From Maritalea mediterranea (GTDB lineage Bacteria; Pseudomonadota; Alphaproteobacteria; Rhizobiales; Devosiaceae), in the NCBI RefSeq assembly GCF_021568695.1, contig NZ_JAKGTI010000001.1, positions 620,001-684,000 of the forward strand: 64,000 nucleotides of DNA. Reading direction: 5' to 3'. A program made the translations under genes and the position numbers. A model generated the notes under the pieces. It ran no database searches. It had not been told where the DNA came from and saw only the letters and a list, made by a program, of their open reading frames with translations. Numbering within the stretch: the first letter of the stretch is position 1; every line of letters begins with the position of its first letter. This document shows positions 1 to 9,385 of the stretch, piece after piece.

Positions 1-1
1 C

Positions 2-1588
2 CTCGGCGGCGTGGAGTTGACCGTTGACTATCTGCACAAGGCCCTGCATGTGCCCGGTTTCTGGCATTCGGTGCATTTGTCAATCTGGATCGGGCTGGCC
101 ACCACGCTGATCTCCTTCGTCATCGTCATCGGTTTTTTCGCTGCCTTTTGGGATGCGCCGCTATTTGGCAAAATCACCCGTTTTGTGTCGCCGCTTATGT
201 CGGTGCCCCACGCGGCCGCCGCCTTCGGCTTCGCCTTTCTGTTCGCGCCTTCCGGGTGGTTGATCCGCTTGCTGTCTCCCTGGGCCACGGGGTTTGATCG
301 TCCGCCAGACTGGTTGATCATCAACGACCCGTTGGGCTATGCCTTGCTGGCCGGGCTGGTGCTGAAAGAGATACCTTTTTTGTTTCTGATGAGCCTTTCT
401 GCGGCCTCTCAGATCAATGTGGATCAACGTTTGAAGCTCGCTCGTTCCCTCGGCTATGGTCGCATTTGGGCATGGATCACCGTGGTGATGCCCGCACTCT
501 ACCGCCAGATTCGATTGCCGATTTTTGCAGTGATCGCCTTCTCCAGTTCGGTGGTGGATGTGGCGCTGATCCTCGGGCCTAACCTGCCGCCCAGCCTCCC
601 GGTGCAAATTCTGCGCTGGATGAATGATCCCGACATCGAAATGCGCTTTGTCGCGGCGGCGGGGGCTGTGTTTCAGCTCGGCGCTACCCTTTTTGCCCTA
701 TTGGTCTGGCGTTTTTTAGAGATTGTTTGCAGCTATTTGATGCGCCAGATGCAGGCCAAAGGCATGCGCCATCAAAATGATGGTGCCGTAAGAGCGCTAT
801 TCAGCCTTGCCATGCTGACCATCGTGCTGATCTCGCTCGCCAGCCTTATTATTCTTGGTATCTGGTCTTTAGCGGGCTATTGGCGTTTCCCCGAAGCGTT
901 GCCGCGCACCTTGGGCCTCAACCGTTGGATGGATAATGCATCCTATCTTTGGGGGCCCACGCTGAACGCGGTGAACATTGGCGTCGCTGCCACTTTGATT
1001 TCGGTGGGGCTTACCTTGATCTGCCTTGAAAATGAATGCCGCCACAATATCCGACTGACACAAAAGGCATTGCGCCTGATCTATCTGCCCCTGATCGTGC
1101 CCCAAATCGCTTTCATTTCCGGAATTTCTATCTTGCTGGTGCGCTATGGGCTAGATGGCAGCTTCTGGCCGGTGACGCTGATGCATGTGGTGTTTGTTTT
1201 TCCCTATACCTATCTGGCGCTTGAGGCGAGTTTTCACGATCTCGACCCGCGCTACATGCAAACCGCAACCGCTTTGGGGAAGTCGCAAAACCGGATTTTC
1301 TTTCACATCAAACTGCCCATGCTGCTGCGCCCGATCCTCACCGCATTGGCGTTGGGCTTTACCATTTCGGTGGCGCAATATATCCCCACATTGCTGATCG
1401 GGGCAGGGCGCGTGCCCACCATCACCACCGAGGCTGTTGCATTGGCTTCCGGCGGCGACCGTCGACTGATCGGCATATATGCATTGGTGCAGACTTTGCT
1501 GCCCGCCATCGGTTTTGTCTTGGCCTTGGCCTTGCCCAAATTGCTTTATCCCAACAAAATATATTTCGCCAAACAGCAGGAGCGCTAA
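2..1588 (+). CDS. ABC transporter permease, two fused permease domains (YnjC-like), probably 5'-partial
   Basis: Inner-membrane permease of an ABC importer. The protein is highly hydrophobic, with roughly twelve predicted membrane segments in two halves. Each half carries an EAA-type cytoplasmic loop that docks the ATPase: 'ARSLGYGRIWAWITVVMPA' in the first and 'ATALGKSQNRIFFHIKLPM' in the second. This duplicated build is seen in YnjC and ThiP. The frame is open from base 2 and a GTG lies at 11, but the codons before it (L-G-G) read as coding, so the true start is probably left of the window. The ATPase gene starts immediately after its stop. The substrate cannot be read from the sequence; YnjBCD itself has no firmly established substrate. 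Confidence 0.85.
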   Translation, partial: LGGVELTVDYLHKALHVPGFWHSVHLSIWIGLATTLISFVIVIGFFAAFWDAPLFGKITRFVSPLMSVPHAAAAFGFAFLFAPSGWLIRLLSPWATGFDRPPDWLIINDPLGYALLAGLVLKEIPFLFLMSLSAASQINVDQRLKLARSLGYGRIWAWITVVMPALYRQIRLPIFAVIAFSSSVVDVALILGPNLPPSLPVQILRWMNDPDIEMRFVAAAGAVFQLGATLFALLVWRFLEIVCSYLMRQMQAKGMRHQNDGAVRALFSLAMLTIVLISLASLIILGIWSLAGYWRFPEALPRTLGLNRWMDNASYLWGPTLNAVNIGVAATLISVGLTLICLENECRHNIRLTQKALRLIYLPLIVPQIAFISGISILLVRYGLDGSFWPVTLMHVVFVFPYTYLALEASFHDLDPRYMQTATALGKSQNRIFFHIKLPMLLRPILTALALGFTISVAQYIPTLLIGAGRVPTITTEAVALASGGDRRLIGIYALVQTLLPAIGFVLALALPKLLYPNKIYFAKQQER

Positions 1589-2233
1589 GTGGCCGACCAC
1601 AGCTTGAACCTAAAAGACCTGACAATCTCTCTGGGCGATCAAGTGTTGTTTCACTTGAATGCCGAGATTAAGGCGGGGGAAGTGCTGACGGTGATGGGGC
1701 CATCTGGTTCGGGCAAATCCACCTTGCTCAACGCGATTTCCGGCTTTCTGTCCCCGCGCTTCACCTGTCAGGGCCAGATTATGCTGGATGGGGAAGACAT
1801 CACCCATAAAGACCCCAGCGCCCGCCATGTGGGGCTGATGTTTCAAGAACCGCTCCTGTTTCCCCATATGAGCGTGGAGGAAAATTTGCTGTTCGCGTTG
1901 CCCCGTGGCGGCAGCAAGCAGGAGCGCTGCGAAAAGGTGCGGGAAAAGTTGCGGGCGGTGCGTTTGGAAGAGCTTGGCGCGCGAGACCCACTCACCCTTT
2001 CAGGTGGCCAGCAATCGCGTATTGCGTTGATGCGCGTTTTGCTGTCGAATCCCAAAGCCTTGTTGCTCGATGAGCCGTTTTCCTCGCTCGATGTTGACCT
2101 GCGGTCGCGGGTTCGCCAGTTTGTTTTTACACAGGCCCGGGAAAACCAGCTGCCTGTCTTGATGGTCACCCATGATCAGGCCGACGCAGAGGCTGCAAAT
2201 GGTCCCATTATTAACCTATTGAATCACAAGTAA
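1589..2233 (+). CDS. ABC transporter ATP-binding protein (YnjD-like)
   Basis: Cytoplasmic ATPase that powers the preceding permease. Of 214 residues, the recognisable parts in order are Walker A 'GPSGSGKST' near residue 38, the Q-loop around 'MFQEPLLFPHM', signature 'LSGGQQSRIA', Walker B 'ALLLDEPFSSLD' and the H-loop 'VTHD'. The length matches E. coli YnjD and is short for an importer ATPase, with no regulatory C-terminal domain. The GTG start follows the permease stop codon directly, so the two are translationally coupled. The solute-binding protein of the system would lie to the left of the window. Confidence 0.88.
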   Translation: MADHSLNLKDLTISLGDQVLFHLNAEIKAGEVLTVMGPSGSGKSTLLNAISGFLSPRFTCQGQIMLDGEDITHKDPSARHVGLMFQEPLLFPHMSVEENLLFALPRGGSKQERCEKVREKLRAVRLEELGARDPLTLSGGQQSRIALMRVLLSNPKALLLDEPFSSLDVDLRSRVRQFVFTQARENQLPVLMVTHDQADAEAANGPIINLLNHK

Positions 2234-2441
2234 AAAATTCGTCCGTCTGGTCAAAAACGCTTTTATTTTTACCATCTGGTTAAAAAAATCTTGAATTTTT
2301 TGTGGGGGATAGGTATCGATTGCATGGGGATTTAGGCGTTTTTACTTGCGGAGGGACCAAGAAAACGCTTGAATTAAAAACACCACATTTGGGCCTTAGG
2401 GTTGGCCCGTTCGTGTGGATAAGTTGACAAGGGAGATATTC
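2234..2441 (+). promoter_or_regulatory. Upstream region of the nucleoside operon with a 12-base direct repeat
   Basis: This AT-rich 208-base gap holds two near-identical 12-mers, TCTGGTCAAAAA at 2246-2257 and TCTGGTTAAAAA at 2275-2286, 29 bases apart. A weak -35-like TTGAAT lies at 2291-2296, with a poor -10 (TATCGA, 2314-2319) 17 bases later. The long operon that follows needs a promoter here, and the repeats are candidate operator half-sites. The regulator is unknown and no regulator gene is adjacent. Confidence 0.35.
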
Positions 2442-3458
2442 ATGTCAGTCCAGAATAAAAAGTTCACCGGCGCAAAAGCCGTGCTTGGTACAGCCGTATT
2501 TGCTGCCTTGATGACAGGCACCGCATTGGCAGAACCTGCATTGATCTATGATGCTGCCGGCAAAAACGATAAGTCATTTAACGAAATGGCTTGGAATGGC
2601 GCCGAAGCATATAAAGAAGAAACCGGTAATTCTTATCGCGATTTTGAAATTCAAACCGACGCGCAGCGTGAGCAAGCTCTGCGTCGTTTCGCCCAACAGG
2701 GGCAAAGCCCAATCGTTGTGCCCGGCTTTACATGGGCAGAGCCACTGAATGTTGTGGCCCAGGAATTCCCGGACACGCATTTCGCCATCATCGACTCTGT
2801 CGTTGATCTGCCAAATGTGCGTTCAGTGTTGTTTAAGGAAGAAGAAGGTTCATACCTTGTGGGCGCCTTGGCGGCGATGAAGTCTGAATCGGGCACTATC
2901 GGCTACATCACTGCTTTTGACTTCCCATTGCTTCAAGCCTTCGGCTGCGGCTATGTGCAAGGTGCAAAAGCTGTTGATCCGGATATTGAAGTGCTGCAAA
3001 ACTTCATCGGTACAGACTTTGCGGCCTTTAACGACATCAATACTGCAGGCGAAGTTGGCCGCTCACAGCTTGAGCGTGGCGCGGACGTGATTTACGCCGC
3101 AGCAGGTGCTGCAGGTGAAGGTGCGTTGCAAGCTGCAGCGGATGCCGGCAAATACGGCATTGGTGTGGACAGCAACCAGAACTATCTGTTCCCCGGCAAT
3201 ATGCTGACTTCAATGGTGAAGCGTGTTGACGTGGCGGTTCAGGATGCCTTTATGGACGAGCTGAATGGTGAGTGGACTTCTGGCATTGTGTCCCTCGGTT
3301 TGGCAGAAGGCGGTGTTGGTGCTGCGATCGATGAGCACAACCAAGATCTGATTACAGACGAGATGCAAGCCAAGCTCGACGAGTTGACCGCTAAAATCAA
3401 TTCAGGCGAGATTGAAGTGCATGATTACCGGTCAGACAATTCCTGCCCAGTATCATAA
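2442..3458 (+). CDS. BMP-family ABC transporter substrate-binding protein (nucleoside binding)
   Basis: Periplasmic binding protein of the Bmp/Med family, which in characterised members binds purine or other nucleosides. An N-terminal signal peptide (positive 'NKK', hydrophobic stretch, then 'GTALAEP') is followed by the family opening 'DAAGKNDKSFNEMAWNG'. The ATG at 2442 was chosen because GGGAGA precedes it at 2431; a GTG at 2415 is in frame but would put a hydrophilic tail before the signal. The signal ends A-L-A without a lipobox cysteine, so it looks soluble rather than a lipoprotein. It is the first gene of a run ending in a full nucleoside breakdown pathway, which supports a nucleoside substrate. 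Confidence 0.9.
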   Translation: MSVQNKKFTGAKAVLGTAVFAALMTGTALAEPALIYDAAGKNDKSFNEMAWNGAEAYKEETGNSYRDFEIQTDAQREQALRRFAQQGQSPIVVPGFTWAEPLNVVAQEFPDTHFAIIDSVVDLPNVRSVLFKEEEGSYLVGALAAMKSESGTIGYITAFDFPLLQAFGCGYVQGAKAVDPDIEVLQNFIGTDFAAFNDINTAGEVGRSQLERGADVIYAAAGAAGEGALQAAADAGKYGIGVDSNQNYLFPGNMLTSMVKRVDVAVQDAFMDELNGEWTSGIVSLGLAEGGVGAAIDEHNQDLITDEMQAKLDELTAKINSGEIEVHDYRSDNSCPVS

Positions 3459-3489
3459 GCTAACCTGAAGATTGGATTGGTAACTCGAC

Positions 3490-5067
3490 ATGGTTGAGCA
3501 CCAGACAACTAACGCCCAGCAGCCTTCACAAGCTGCTGGGTCTGAATTTGCCATTGATTTGAAAAGAGTGTCCAAAGCTTTTGGGCCCGTGCAAGCCAAT
3601 AAGGACATTGATCTGGCGGTGAAGCGCAATTCCATCCACGGCATTGTGGGGGAAAATGGCGCAGGCAAGTCCACCCTGATGTCCATTCTTTACGGCTTCT
3701 ACACGGCGGATAGCGGTGAAATCTGGGTCAATGGGCAATTGGTGAAAATCAAAGATTCCAGCCATGCGCTGGAGTTGGGCATTGGCATGGTGCACCAGCA
3801 CTTTATGCTGGTGGAAAATTTCACTGTTTTGGAAAACATTATTCTGGGTGCTGAAGGCGAATATCTTCTGGCCTCCAGCATGGCAAAGGCGCGCGAAGAA
3901 CTGACGCGACTGGCCACCGATTACGGGTTGAATGTGGACCCGGATGCGCTGATTGAAGACCTCTCTGTGGGGCAAGAGCAGCGCGTTGAGATTTTGAAAG
4001 CCCTTTATCGTGGTGCTGATGTGCTGATTTTGGACGAGCCGACCGGGGTGTTGACCCCGACAGAGGCTGACCAATTGTTCCGCATTCTCGAGCAATTGCG
4101 CGATGAGGGCAAAACCATCATTTTGATCACCCATAAATTGCGCGAAATCATGGCCGTGACCGACACGGTTTCGGTGATGCGCCAGGGTGAAATGGTGGGC
4201 ACCTTGGCGACGAAGGATACATCGCCGGAACAGTTGGCGGAACTGATGGTTGGCCGCCGTGTACTGTTGCGCGTGGATAAAACCCCGGCAGAGCCAAAGG
4301 ATGTGGTTTTGGACGTAAAAGGCTTGTCGGTAACCGATGACATTGGTGTGCCGCGGGTGAAAGATGTCAGCTTCAATGTGCGCGCTGGCGAGATTGTCGG
4401 CATCGCAGGCGTTGCGGGCAATGGGCAATCGGATCTTTTGCGGGCCATATCCGGTATGGAAGCTCCCCTTTTAGGCGAAATTCGTGTGAATGGCGAATTG
4501 GTCCGTTTTCACGGGGATGACAGCGCGTCAGATGCCCGCAAAATGGGCGTGGCCCATGTGCCGGAAGACCGGTTGAAAATGGGCCTGGTGACGGCGTTTG
4601 AAGAATGGGAGAACTCCATTCTTGGCTATCACGAGTCCGAAAAATATGGCACAGGCATGTTTCTATCGCCCAAGATGGCGATTGCGGAAGCTGAAAAGCG
4701 GATCGAAATGTTCGATATACGCCCACGCAATCCGCGCCTGAAAACAGCGAACTTCTCTGGCGGCAACCAGCAAAAAATCGTGCTGGCCCGAGAGATGGAT
4801 CGCGATCTTGATGTGCTGATCGTGGGCCAACCCACACGCGGTGTAGACATTGGTGCGATTGAGTTTATCCATAAACACATCATTGAGCTGCGAGACAAGG
4901 GGATCGCGGTTCTGCTGGTGTCCGTGGAGCTTGATGAAATTCGCGCGCTGTCTGATCGGGTGCTGGTGATGTTCGATGGTGAAATCGTGACCGAACTAAG
5001 TCCGGATGCCAGCGAACGCGAATTTGGCCTGTCCATGGCCGGGGTTGATCCCAAAGAGGGGGCATAG
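3490..5067 (+). CDS. Nucleoside ABC transporter ATP-binding protein with two ABC domains
   Basis: Double ATPase of the RbsA/XylG/YufO type (525 residues). The first domain has Walker A 'GENGAGKST', signature 'LSVGQEQR' and Walker B 'VLILDEPTGVLTPTE'. The second is degenerate as usual in this class: its P-loop region reads 'GVAGNGQSD', its signature 'FSGGNQQK' and its Walker B 'VLIVGQPTRGVD', where the usual acidic residue is replaced by Gln. The first domain therefore probably provides the main hydrolysis site. The gene lies between the binding protein and the two permeases, the standard BMP-transporter order. The ribosome site before the ATG is weak. Confidence 0.92.
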   Translation: MVEHQTTNAQQPSQAAGSEFAIDLKRVSKAFGPVQANKDIDLAVKRNSIHGIVGENGAGKSTLMSILYGFYTADSGEIWVNGQLVKIKDSSHALELGIGMVHQHFMLVENFTVLENIILGAEGEYLLASSMAKAREELTRLATDYGLNVDPDALIEDLSVGQEQRVEILKALYRGADVLILDEPTGVLTPTEADQLFRILEQLRDEGKTIILITHKLREIMAVTDTVSVMRQGEMVGTLATKDTSPEQLAELMVGRRVLLRVDKTPAEPKDVVLDVKGLSVTDDIGVPRVKDVSFNVRAGEIVGIAGVAGNGQSDLLRAISGMEAPLLGEIRVNGELVRFHGDDSASDARKMGVAHVPEDRLKMGLVTAFEEWENSILGYHESEKYGTGMFLSPKMAIAEAEKRIEMFDIRPRNPRLKTANFSGGNQQKIVLAREMDRDLDVLIVGQPTRGVDIGAIEFIHKHIIELRDKGIAVLLVSVELDEIRALSDRVLVMFDGEIVTELSPDASEREFGLSMAGVDPKEGA

Positions 5068-5090
5068 CAAATGTACGGGGTGTGTAAAAA

Positions 5091-6209
5091 ATGAGTGCGC
5101 GTCAGCCTTTGCCCAATTGGGTAACAATTGTTTTGATGCCGGCGCTCAATGTGTTGCTGGCATTTATTATCGGCGGTTTGGCCGTGGCCATCATTGGTGA
5201 AAACCCGCTGACCGCCATGTGGGCCCTGTTCTATGGCGCCTTCGGCACCGGTATGGGCTGGGGCTTCACCCTGCATTATGCCACAAACTTCATCTTCACC
5301 GGTTTGGCCGTGGCCATCGTCTTTAAGGCGGGCATGTTTAATATTGGTGGTGAGGGGCAAGCCTATGTGGCGGGCCTTGGCGCCATTATGGTGGCGCTCT
5401 GGCTTGACCAGACCCACTGGGTTTTCGTGCTGTTCGGCTCTACAATTGCTGCGATGATGATGGGCTCTTTGTGGGCGATTATTCCAGCGTGGCTACAAGC
5501 CAAACGCGGCAGCCACATCGTGATCACCACCATCATGTTCAACTTTATCGCCTCGGCCTTTATGAGCTATATGCTGGCACAGGTGATCACTGCGCCCGGG
5601 GCCAACGCCGAGACACGCACCATTGCCGAGCAGGGCCGTTTGCCCCTGCTGTCCGACTGGTTTGATGCGTTCCAATATTCTCCGTTGAACATAACCTTCT
5701 TCTTCGGCATTGCCGCGCTGATCTTCACCTATGTACTGATCTGGCGCACCAAGCTCGGCTATAAAATCCGCACGCTGGGGGCCAACCCCGAAGCGGCGCG
5801 CTACGCTGGCATTTCCGCTGTCTATGTGATCATCATCTCCATGGCGATTGCCGGGGCGATGGCTGGTTTGATGGCGGTCAACGAAGCCGTGGGCGTGCAA
5901 AAACGCTTGGTGGTCGGCTATGTGCATGGCTTCGGCTTTGTGGGCATCGCCGTGGCCTTTATGGGTCGCTCCCACCCGGTGGGCATTGCCTTGGCGGCCC
6001 TGCTGTTTGGCGCACTTTATCAGGGCGGGCAGGAACTGGCCTTTGAATTGCCGGCTGTGCCGTCTGACCTTGTGGTGGTGATCCAAGCGCTCGTCATTCT
6101 GTTTACAGGCGCCATGGGTGAAATGTTCCGGCCGCTGCTGGAACGCATTTTTGCCCGTAGGGTCAATCCCGCACCAGAAGCACCCACCACAGCGGAGACG
6201 GAGGCATAA
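5091..6209 (+). CDS. Nucleoside ABC transporter permease 1
   Basis: Inner-membrane permease of the BPD_transp_2 family (YufP-like), 372 residues. It has about nine to ten hydrophobic segments, and 'AGMFNIGGEGQAYVAGLGA' matches the conserved glycine-rich segment of the family. The region 'YKIRTLGANPEAARYAGIS' is the cytoplasmic loop that contacts the ATPase. The C-terminus is a short hydrophilic tail rich in Ala, Pro and Glu. The next permease starts only two bases after the stop, so the two subunits are coupled and should form a heterodimeric channel. Confidence 0.9.
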   Translation: MSARQPLPNWVTIVLMPALNVLLAFIIGGLAVAIIGENPLTAMWALFYGAFGTGMGWGFTLHYATNFIFTGLAVAIVFKAGMFNIGGEGQAYVAGLGAIMVALWLDQTHWVFVLFGSTIAAMMMGSLWAIIPAWLQAKRGSHIVITTIMFNFIASAFMSYMLAQVITAPGANAETRTIAEQGRLPLLSDWFDAFQYSPLNITFFFGIAALIFTYVLIWRTKLGYKIRTLGANPEAARYAGISAVYVIIISMAIAGAMAGLMAVNEAVGVQKRLVVGYVHGFGFVGIAVAFMGRSHPVGIALAALLFGALYQGGQELAFELPAVPSDLVVVIQALVILFTGAMGEMFRPLLERIFARRVNPAPEAPTTAETEA

Positions 6210-6211
6210 TC

Positions 6212-7180
6212 ATGAGCCCAACTGATATCATCCTCTTGCTCGATTCCAGTGTCCGCTTTGCGGTGCCGCTGATGTTGGCCGCGTTGGCGGGGCTTTATTC
6301 TGAGCGTTCCGGCATCGTAGATATTGGCCTTGAAGGCAAAATGCTGGGCGGGGCGTTTGCCGCCGCCGCCACGGCAGCTGTCACAGGGTCCGTCTGGCTG
6401 GGGCTGGCTGCCGCGATGGGCGTGTCCGTCGTCATGTCTATGATCCACGCGCTAGCCTCCATCAACTTCCGCGGCAACCAGATTATTTCTGGTGTGGCGC
6501 TCAACTTCCTCGCTGCCGGGTTCACGGTATTTCTGGGGCATGCCTGGTTCCGCCGCGGCGGCACCACTCCAAACTTGCGACCAGATGAGCGCTTTTCAAA
6601 TATCGAATTGCCGTTTGCGGCGGAGATCGGCCAGGTGCCGATCGTTGGCGAGATCTATCAGCAATTGCTTTCGGGCCATTCGATCATCGTTTATTTTGCC
6701 TTCTTGATGGTACCGGTCACTGCCTTTGTGCTCTACCGCACCCGATTTGGCTTGCGCCTCCGGGCCGTGGGGGAAAACCCCAAAGCGCTGGATACAGCAG
6801 GCATTTCCGTTGCCTTGTTGCGCTATCGGGCGTTGGTGGTCACCGGGTTGTTGTGCGGCGTTGCCGGGGCCTTTTTGTCTACGGCGCAGGGGGCAAACTT
6901 TTCGGAAAACATGACGTCAGGTCGGGGCTTTATCGCGTTGGCCGCATTGATTTTCGCCAAATGGCGCCCTTGGCAAGCCATGTGGACCTGTTTGCTGTTC
7001 GGCGTGCTCAGTGCCTCGCAAATCCGGTTGCAGGGGGTCGAGTTCCCCATGATCGGCGAAGTGCCAGTGCAGGCCATTCAGGCACTGCCATATATTCTCA
7101 CCGTGGTGCTGTTGGCTGGCTTTATTGGCCGCGCCAATCCGCCAAAGGCCATCGGCCAGCCTTACATTAAGGAGCGCTAA
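6212..7180 (+). CDS. Nucleoside ABC transporter permease 2
   Basis: Second permease of the importer (YufQ-like), 322 residues, with eight or nine membrane segments. It shares the family marks with its partner: 'IVDIGLEGKMLGGAFAA' near the N-terminus and the ATPase-contact loop 'LRLRAVGENPKALDTAGIS'. It is the last transporter gene, and the cytidine deaminase start follows the stop by one base, which places uptake and first catabolic step in one transcript. Confidence 0.9.
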   Translation: MSPTDIILLLDSSVRFAVPLMLAALAGLYSERSGIVDIGLEGKMLGGAFAAAATAAVTGSVWLGLAAAMGVSVVMSMIHALASINFRGNQIISGVALNFLAAGFTVFLGHAWFRRGGTTPNLRPDERFSNIELPFAAEIGQVPIVGEIYQQLLSGHSIIVYFAFLMVPVTAFVLYRTRFGLRLRAVGENPKALDTAGISVALLRYRALVVTGLLCGVAGAFLSTAQGANFSENMTSGRGFIALAALIFAKWRPWQAMWTCLLFGVLSASQIRLQGVEFPMIGEVPVQAIQALPYILTVVLLAGFIGRANPPKAIGQPYIKER

Positions 7181-7181
7181 G

Positions 7182-7583
7182 ATGGATGCGGTGACACAGG
7201 CGCTTTATGATGCAGCTCAGGCCGTGCGTAAACATGCGCACGTGCCTTATTCAAACTTCCCCGTTGGCGCGGCCATACTGGCCGACGATGGAGAGATCTA
7301 CGCCGGCTGCAACATAGAAAATGCAGCTTATCCGCAAGGCAATTGTGCCGAAACCGCCGCTATTTCGGCCATGATTGGCGGCGGGGCGAAAAAGATTCAT
7401 CGCATCTTTGTGATTGGAAAGGGCGTTGATCCGGTTACGCCTTGCGGCGGTTGCCGCCAGCGCATTCGCGAATTTGCCACGCCAGACACGCAGATTATTT
7501 GCACCGGCGAAGATGGCGACGCCAAAAGCTATACCATGGAAGAAATTCTGCCAGATTCCTTTGGTCCTGAATTTCTGGAGTAA
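7182..7583 (+). CDS. cdd: Cytidine deaminase
   Basis: Converts cytidine or deoxycytidine to uridine or deoxyuridine with release of ammonia. Its 133 residues match the small homotetrameric form. The zinc site is visible as 'NCAETAA' (Cys ligand and catalytic Glu) and 'PCGGCRQ' (two Cys ligands). 'NIENAAYPQGNCAE' is typical of the family. The ATG at 7182 follows AAGGAGCGCTAAG; an upstream in-frame start at 7125 would lie inside the permease gene and was rejected. Its uridine-type products feed the thymidine phosphorylase and upp enzymes downstream. Confidence 0.95.
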   Translation: MDAVTQALYDAAQAVRKHAHVPYSNFPVGAAILADDGEIYAGCNIENAAYPQGNCAETAAISAMIGGGAKKIHRIFVIGKGVDPVTPCGGCRQRIREFATPDTQIICTGEDGDAKSYTMEEILPDSFGPEFLE

Positions 7584-7589
7584 AGCGAC

Positions 7590-8390
7590 ATGACCGCAAA
7601 ATTCAATATGCGCGTGATTCAGGAACGCGCAGGCAACGAGCCGATTGCTGCCGCACTGGTGCTGGGGTCGGGCTTTGCCGCGCTGGGCGATATGTTAAAC
7701 GATCCGATCACCATCAATTATGATGATCTGCAGGGCTTTCCCGGCGGCGGCGTGACCGGCCATGGTAAAAACCTGCTGATCGGCGAGCTGGAAGGCAAGC
7801 GCGTGGCGTTGCTGACCGGTCGGGCCCACTATTATGAACACGGCCATGCCGGCGCGATGAAAATGGCGATTCAAAGCCTTGCCGGGCTGGGCATTGATAC
7901 ACTGATGCTCACCAATGCTGCGGGTTCGATCACAAATGATATTCAACCCGGCGATCTGATGTTGATTGAAGATCACATCAATTTCTCCGGACTTAACCCG
8001 TTGATCGGGTTGGAAGGCGATAAGCGGTTTGTCGATATGGTGAACGCTTATGATCCGGTCCTGCGCCAAAAGGCCCTTGATATCGCGGCCCGCGATTCTT
8101 TGGACCTTAAACAAGGCATCTATACATGGTATTCTGGTCCCTCATTTGAAACGCCTGCTGAGATCAGAATGATCCAAGGCTTCGGGGCTCGGGCGGTGGG
8201 CATGTCCACCGTGCCGGAATGTATTTTGGGCCGATATTACGACATGCGTGTCTGGGGATGTTCATTCATCACCAATATGGGCGCGGGCATGTCGGACGAA
8301 CATCTCTCTCACGACCATACGCAAACCATGGTCGCATCTGGCGGAGAGCGCATGCAAAGTTTGCTGACAAAAATGATTGCAGAACTATGA
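7590..8390 (+). CDS. punA: Purine nucleoside phosphorylase (trimeric class)
   Basis: Phosphorolyses purine (deoxy)nucleosides to the free base and (deoxy)ribose 1-phosphate. The 266-residue protein has the marks of the trimeric PNP/MTAP class: 'LGSGFAALGDM' at the N-terminal phosphate loop, 'GRAHYYEHG', 'LTNAAGSI', 'YTWYSGPSFETPAEIRM' and 'AVGMSTVPE'. It is not the hexameric DeoD class. Its stop overlaps the start of the next gene as ATGA at 8387-8390, implying coupled translation. Inosine-guanosine specificity is likely from class but cannot be fixed by eye. Confidence 0.93.
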   Translation: MTAKFNMRVIQERAGNEPIAAALVLGSGFAALGDMLNDPITINYDDLQGFPGGGVTGHGKNLLIGELEGKRVALLTGRAHYYEHGHAGAMKMAIQSLAGLGIDTLMLTNAAGSITNDIQPGDLMLIEDHINFSGLNPLIGLEGDKRFVDMVNAYDPVLRQKALDIAARDSLDLKQGIYTWYSGPSFETPAEIRMIQGFGARAVGMSTVPECILGRYYDMRVWGCSFITNMGAGMSDEHLSHDHTQTMVASGGERMQSLLTKMIAEL

Positions 8391-9376
8391 GTTTAAAAGC
8401 AGTTGAAATGCCGCACGCGGCAGAAGAGCATAAACGCAATCCCGGTTTCGATTTGGATTTGGGCTGGTTGCGCCATGTGCGGATGAACCGCTCAGCGTTG
8501 GAACGTCGGGCCGCCACCATCGGCACCCGCCGCTCTGTGAAAAAGCAATGGCAAGCCGCTTGGCTGCTCCACGCCATCACCAATATCGATTTGACCACGT
8601 TGAATGGCGACGACAGCAAGGGCCGCGTTGAGCGCCTGTGTGCCAAAGCCCGCCAACCCGTGCGCACCGATATTTTAACGGCGCTGGGCGTTGAAGATTT
8701 GGGCATCACCCCAGGCGCAGTGTGTGTCTATCACAATTTTGTTGCCGACGCGGTGGCCGCGCTTGAAGGCACCAACATTCCTGTGGCCGCCGTTTCAACC
8801 GGGTTCCCTGCAGGCCTCACGCCTTTGGCAACCCGCATTGCTGAAATCGAGGCCTCTGTAAAAGCGGGTGCCAAGGAAATCGATATCGTGATCGAACGGC
8901 ATCAAGTGCTGACGCAAGATTGGCAGGGCCTTTATGACCAGGTCAAAGCCTTCCGCGCGGCATGTGGTGAAGCACATTTGAAAACCATTTTGGGCACGGG
9001 CGAATTGGCCACCCAAACCAATGTCGCCAAGGCCTCTTTGGTCTGCATGATGGCCGGGGCCGACTTCATCAAAACCTCAACCGGCAAGGAAAAGGTCAAC
9101 GCCGATTTGGTGACCTCCCTGTCCATGATCCGCATGATCCGCTGGTTCCATGAGGAAACGGGCATTGAGATTGGCTATAAGCCCGCGGGCGGCATTTCCA
9201 AAGCCAAAGATGCAATCACATATCTAGCGATGATGAAGGATGAACTGGGTAATCAATGGCTTTCCCCGCATCTGTTCCGCTTCGGCGCATCGAGCCTTTT
9301 GAACGACATCGAGCGACAGCTTGAACATAATGTCACCGGGCGCTATGCGGCCGATTATCGTCAGCCTCTGGTTTAG
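8387..9376 (+). CDS. deoC: Deoxyribose-phosphate aldolase
   Basis: Splits 2-deoxyribose 5-phosphate into glyceraldehyde 3-phosphate and acetaldehyde through a lysine Schiff base. The active lysine is in 'ADFIKTSTGKEKV'; 'KTILGTGEL' and 'GYKPAGGISKAKDA' are the other conserved strands. At 329 residues it is about 70 longer than E. coli DeoC because of an N-terminal extension, as in the eukaryote-like DERA forms. The ATG at 8387 overlaps the punA stop; the frame stays open upstream inside punA but that is overlap only. The ALDH gene follows directly, next to this acetaldehyde source. Confidence 0.93.
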   Translation: MSLKAVEMPHAAEEHKRNPGFDLDLGWLRHVRMNRSALERRAATIGTRRSVKKQWQAAWLLHAITNIDLTTLNGDDSKGRVERLCAKARQPVRTDILTALGVEDLGITPGAVCVYHNFVADAVAALEGTNIPVAAVSTGFPAGLTPLATRIAEIEASVKAGAKEIDIVIERHQVLTQDWQGLYDQVKAFRAACGEAHLKTILGTGELATQTNVAKASLVCMMAGADFIKTSTGKEKVNADLVTSLSMIRMIRWFHEETGIEIGYKPAGGISKAKDAITYLAMMKDELGNQWLSPHLFRFGASSLLNDIERQLEHNVTGRYAADYRQPLV

Positions 9377-9385
9377 GTGGGCAAC

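Noticed and set aside
3526-4428. A 300-codon minus-strand frame opposite the double ATPase
   Set aside because: It overlaps the clear ABC domains and shows no motif of its own.
8219-8386. Upstream extension of deoC into punA
   Set aside because: The overlap region is explained by punA; the ATGA junction at 8387 gives the natural start.
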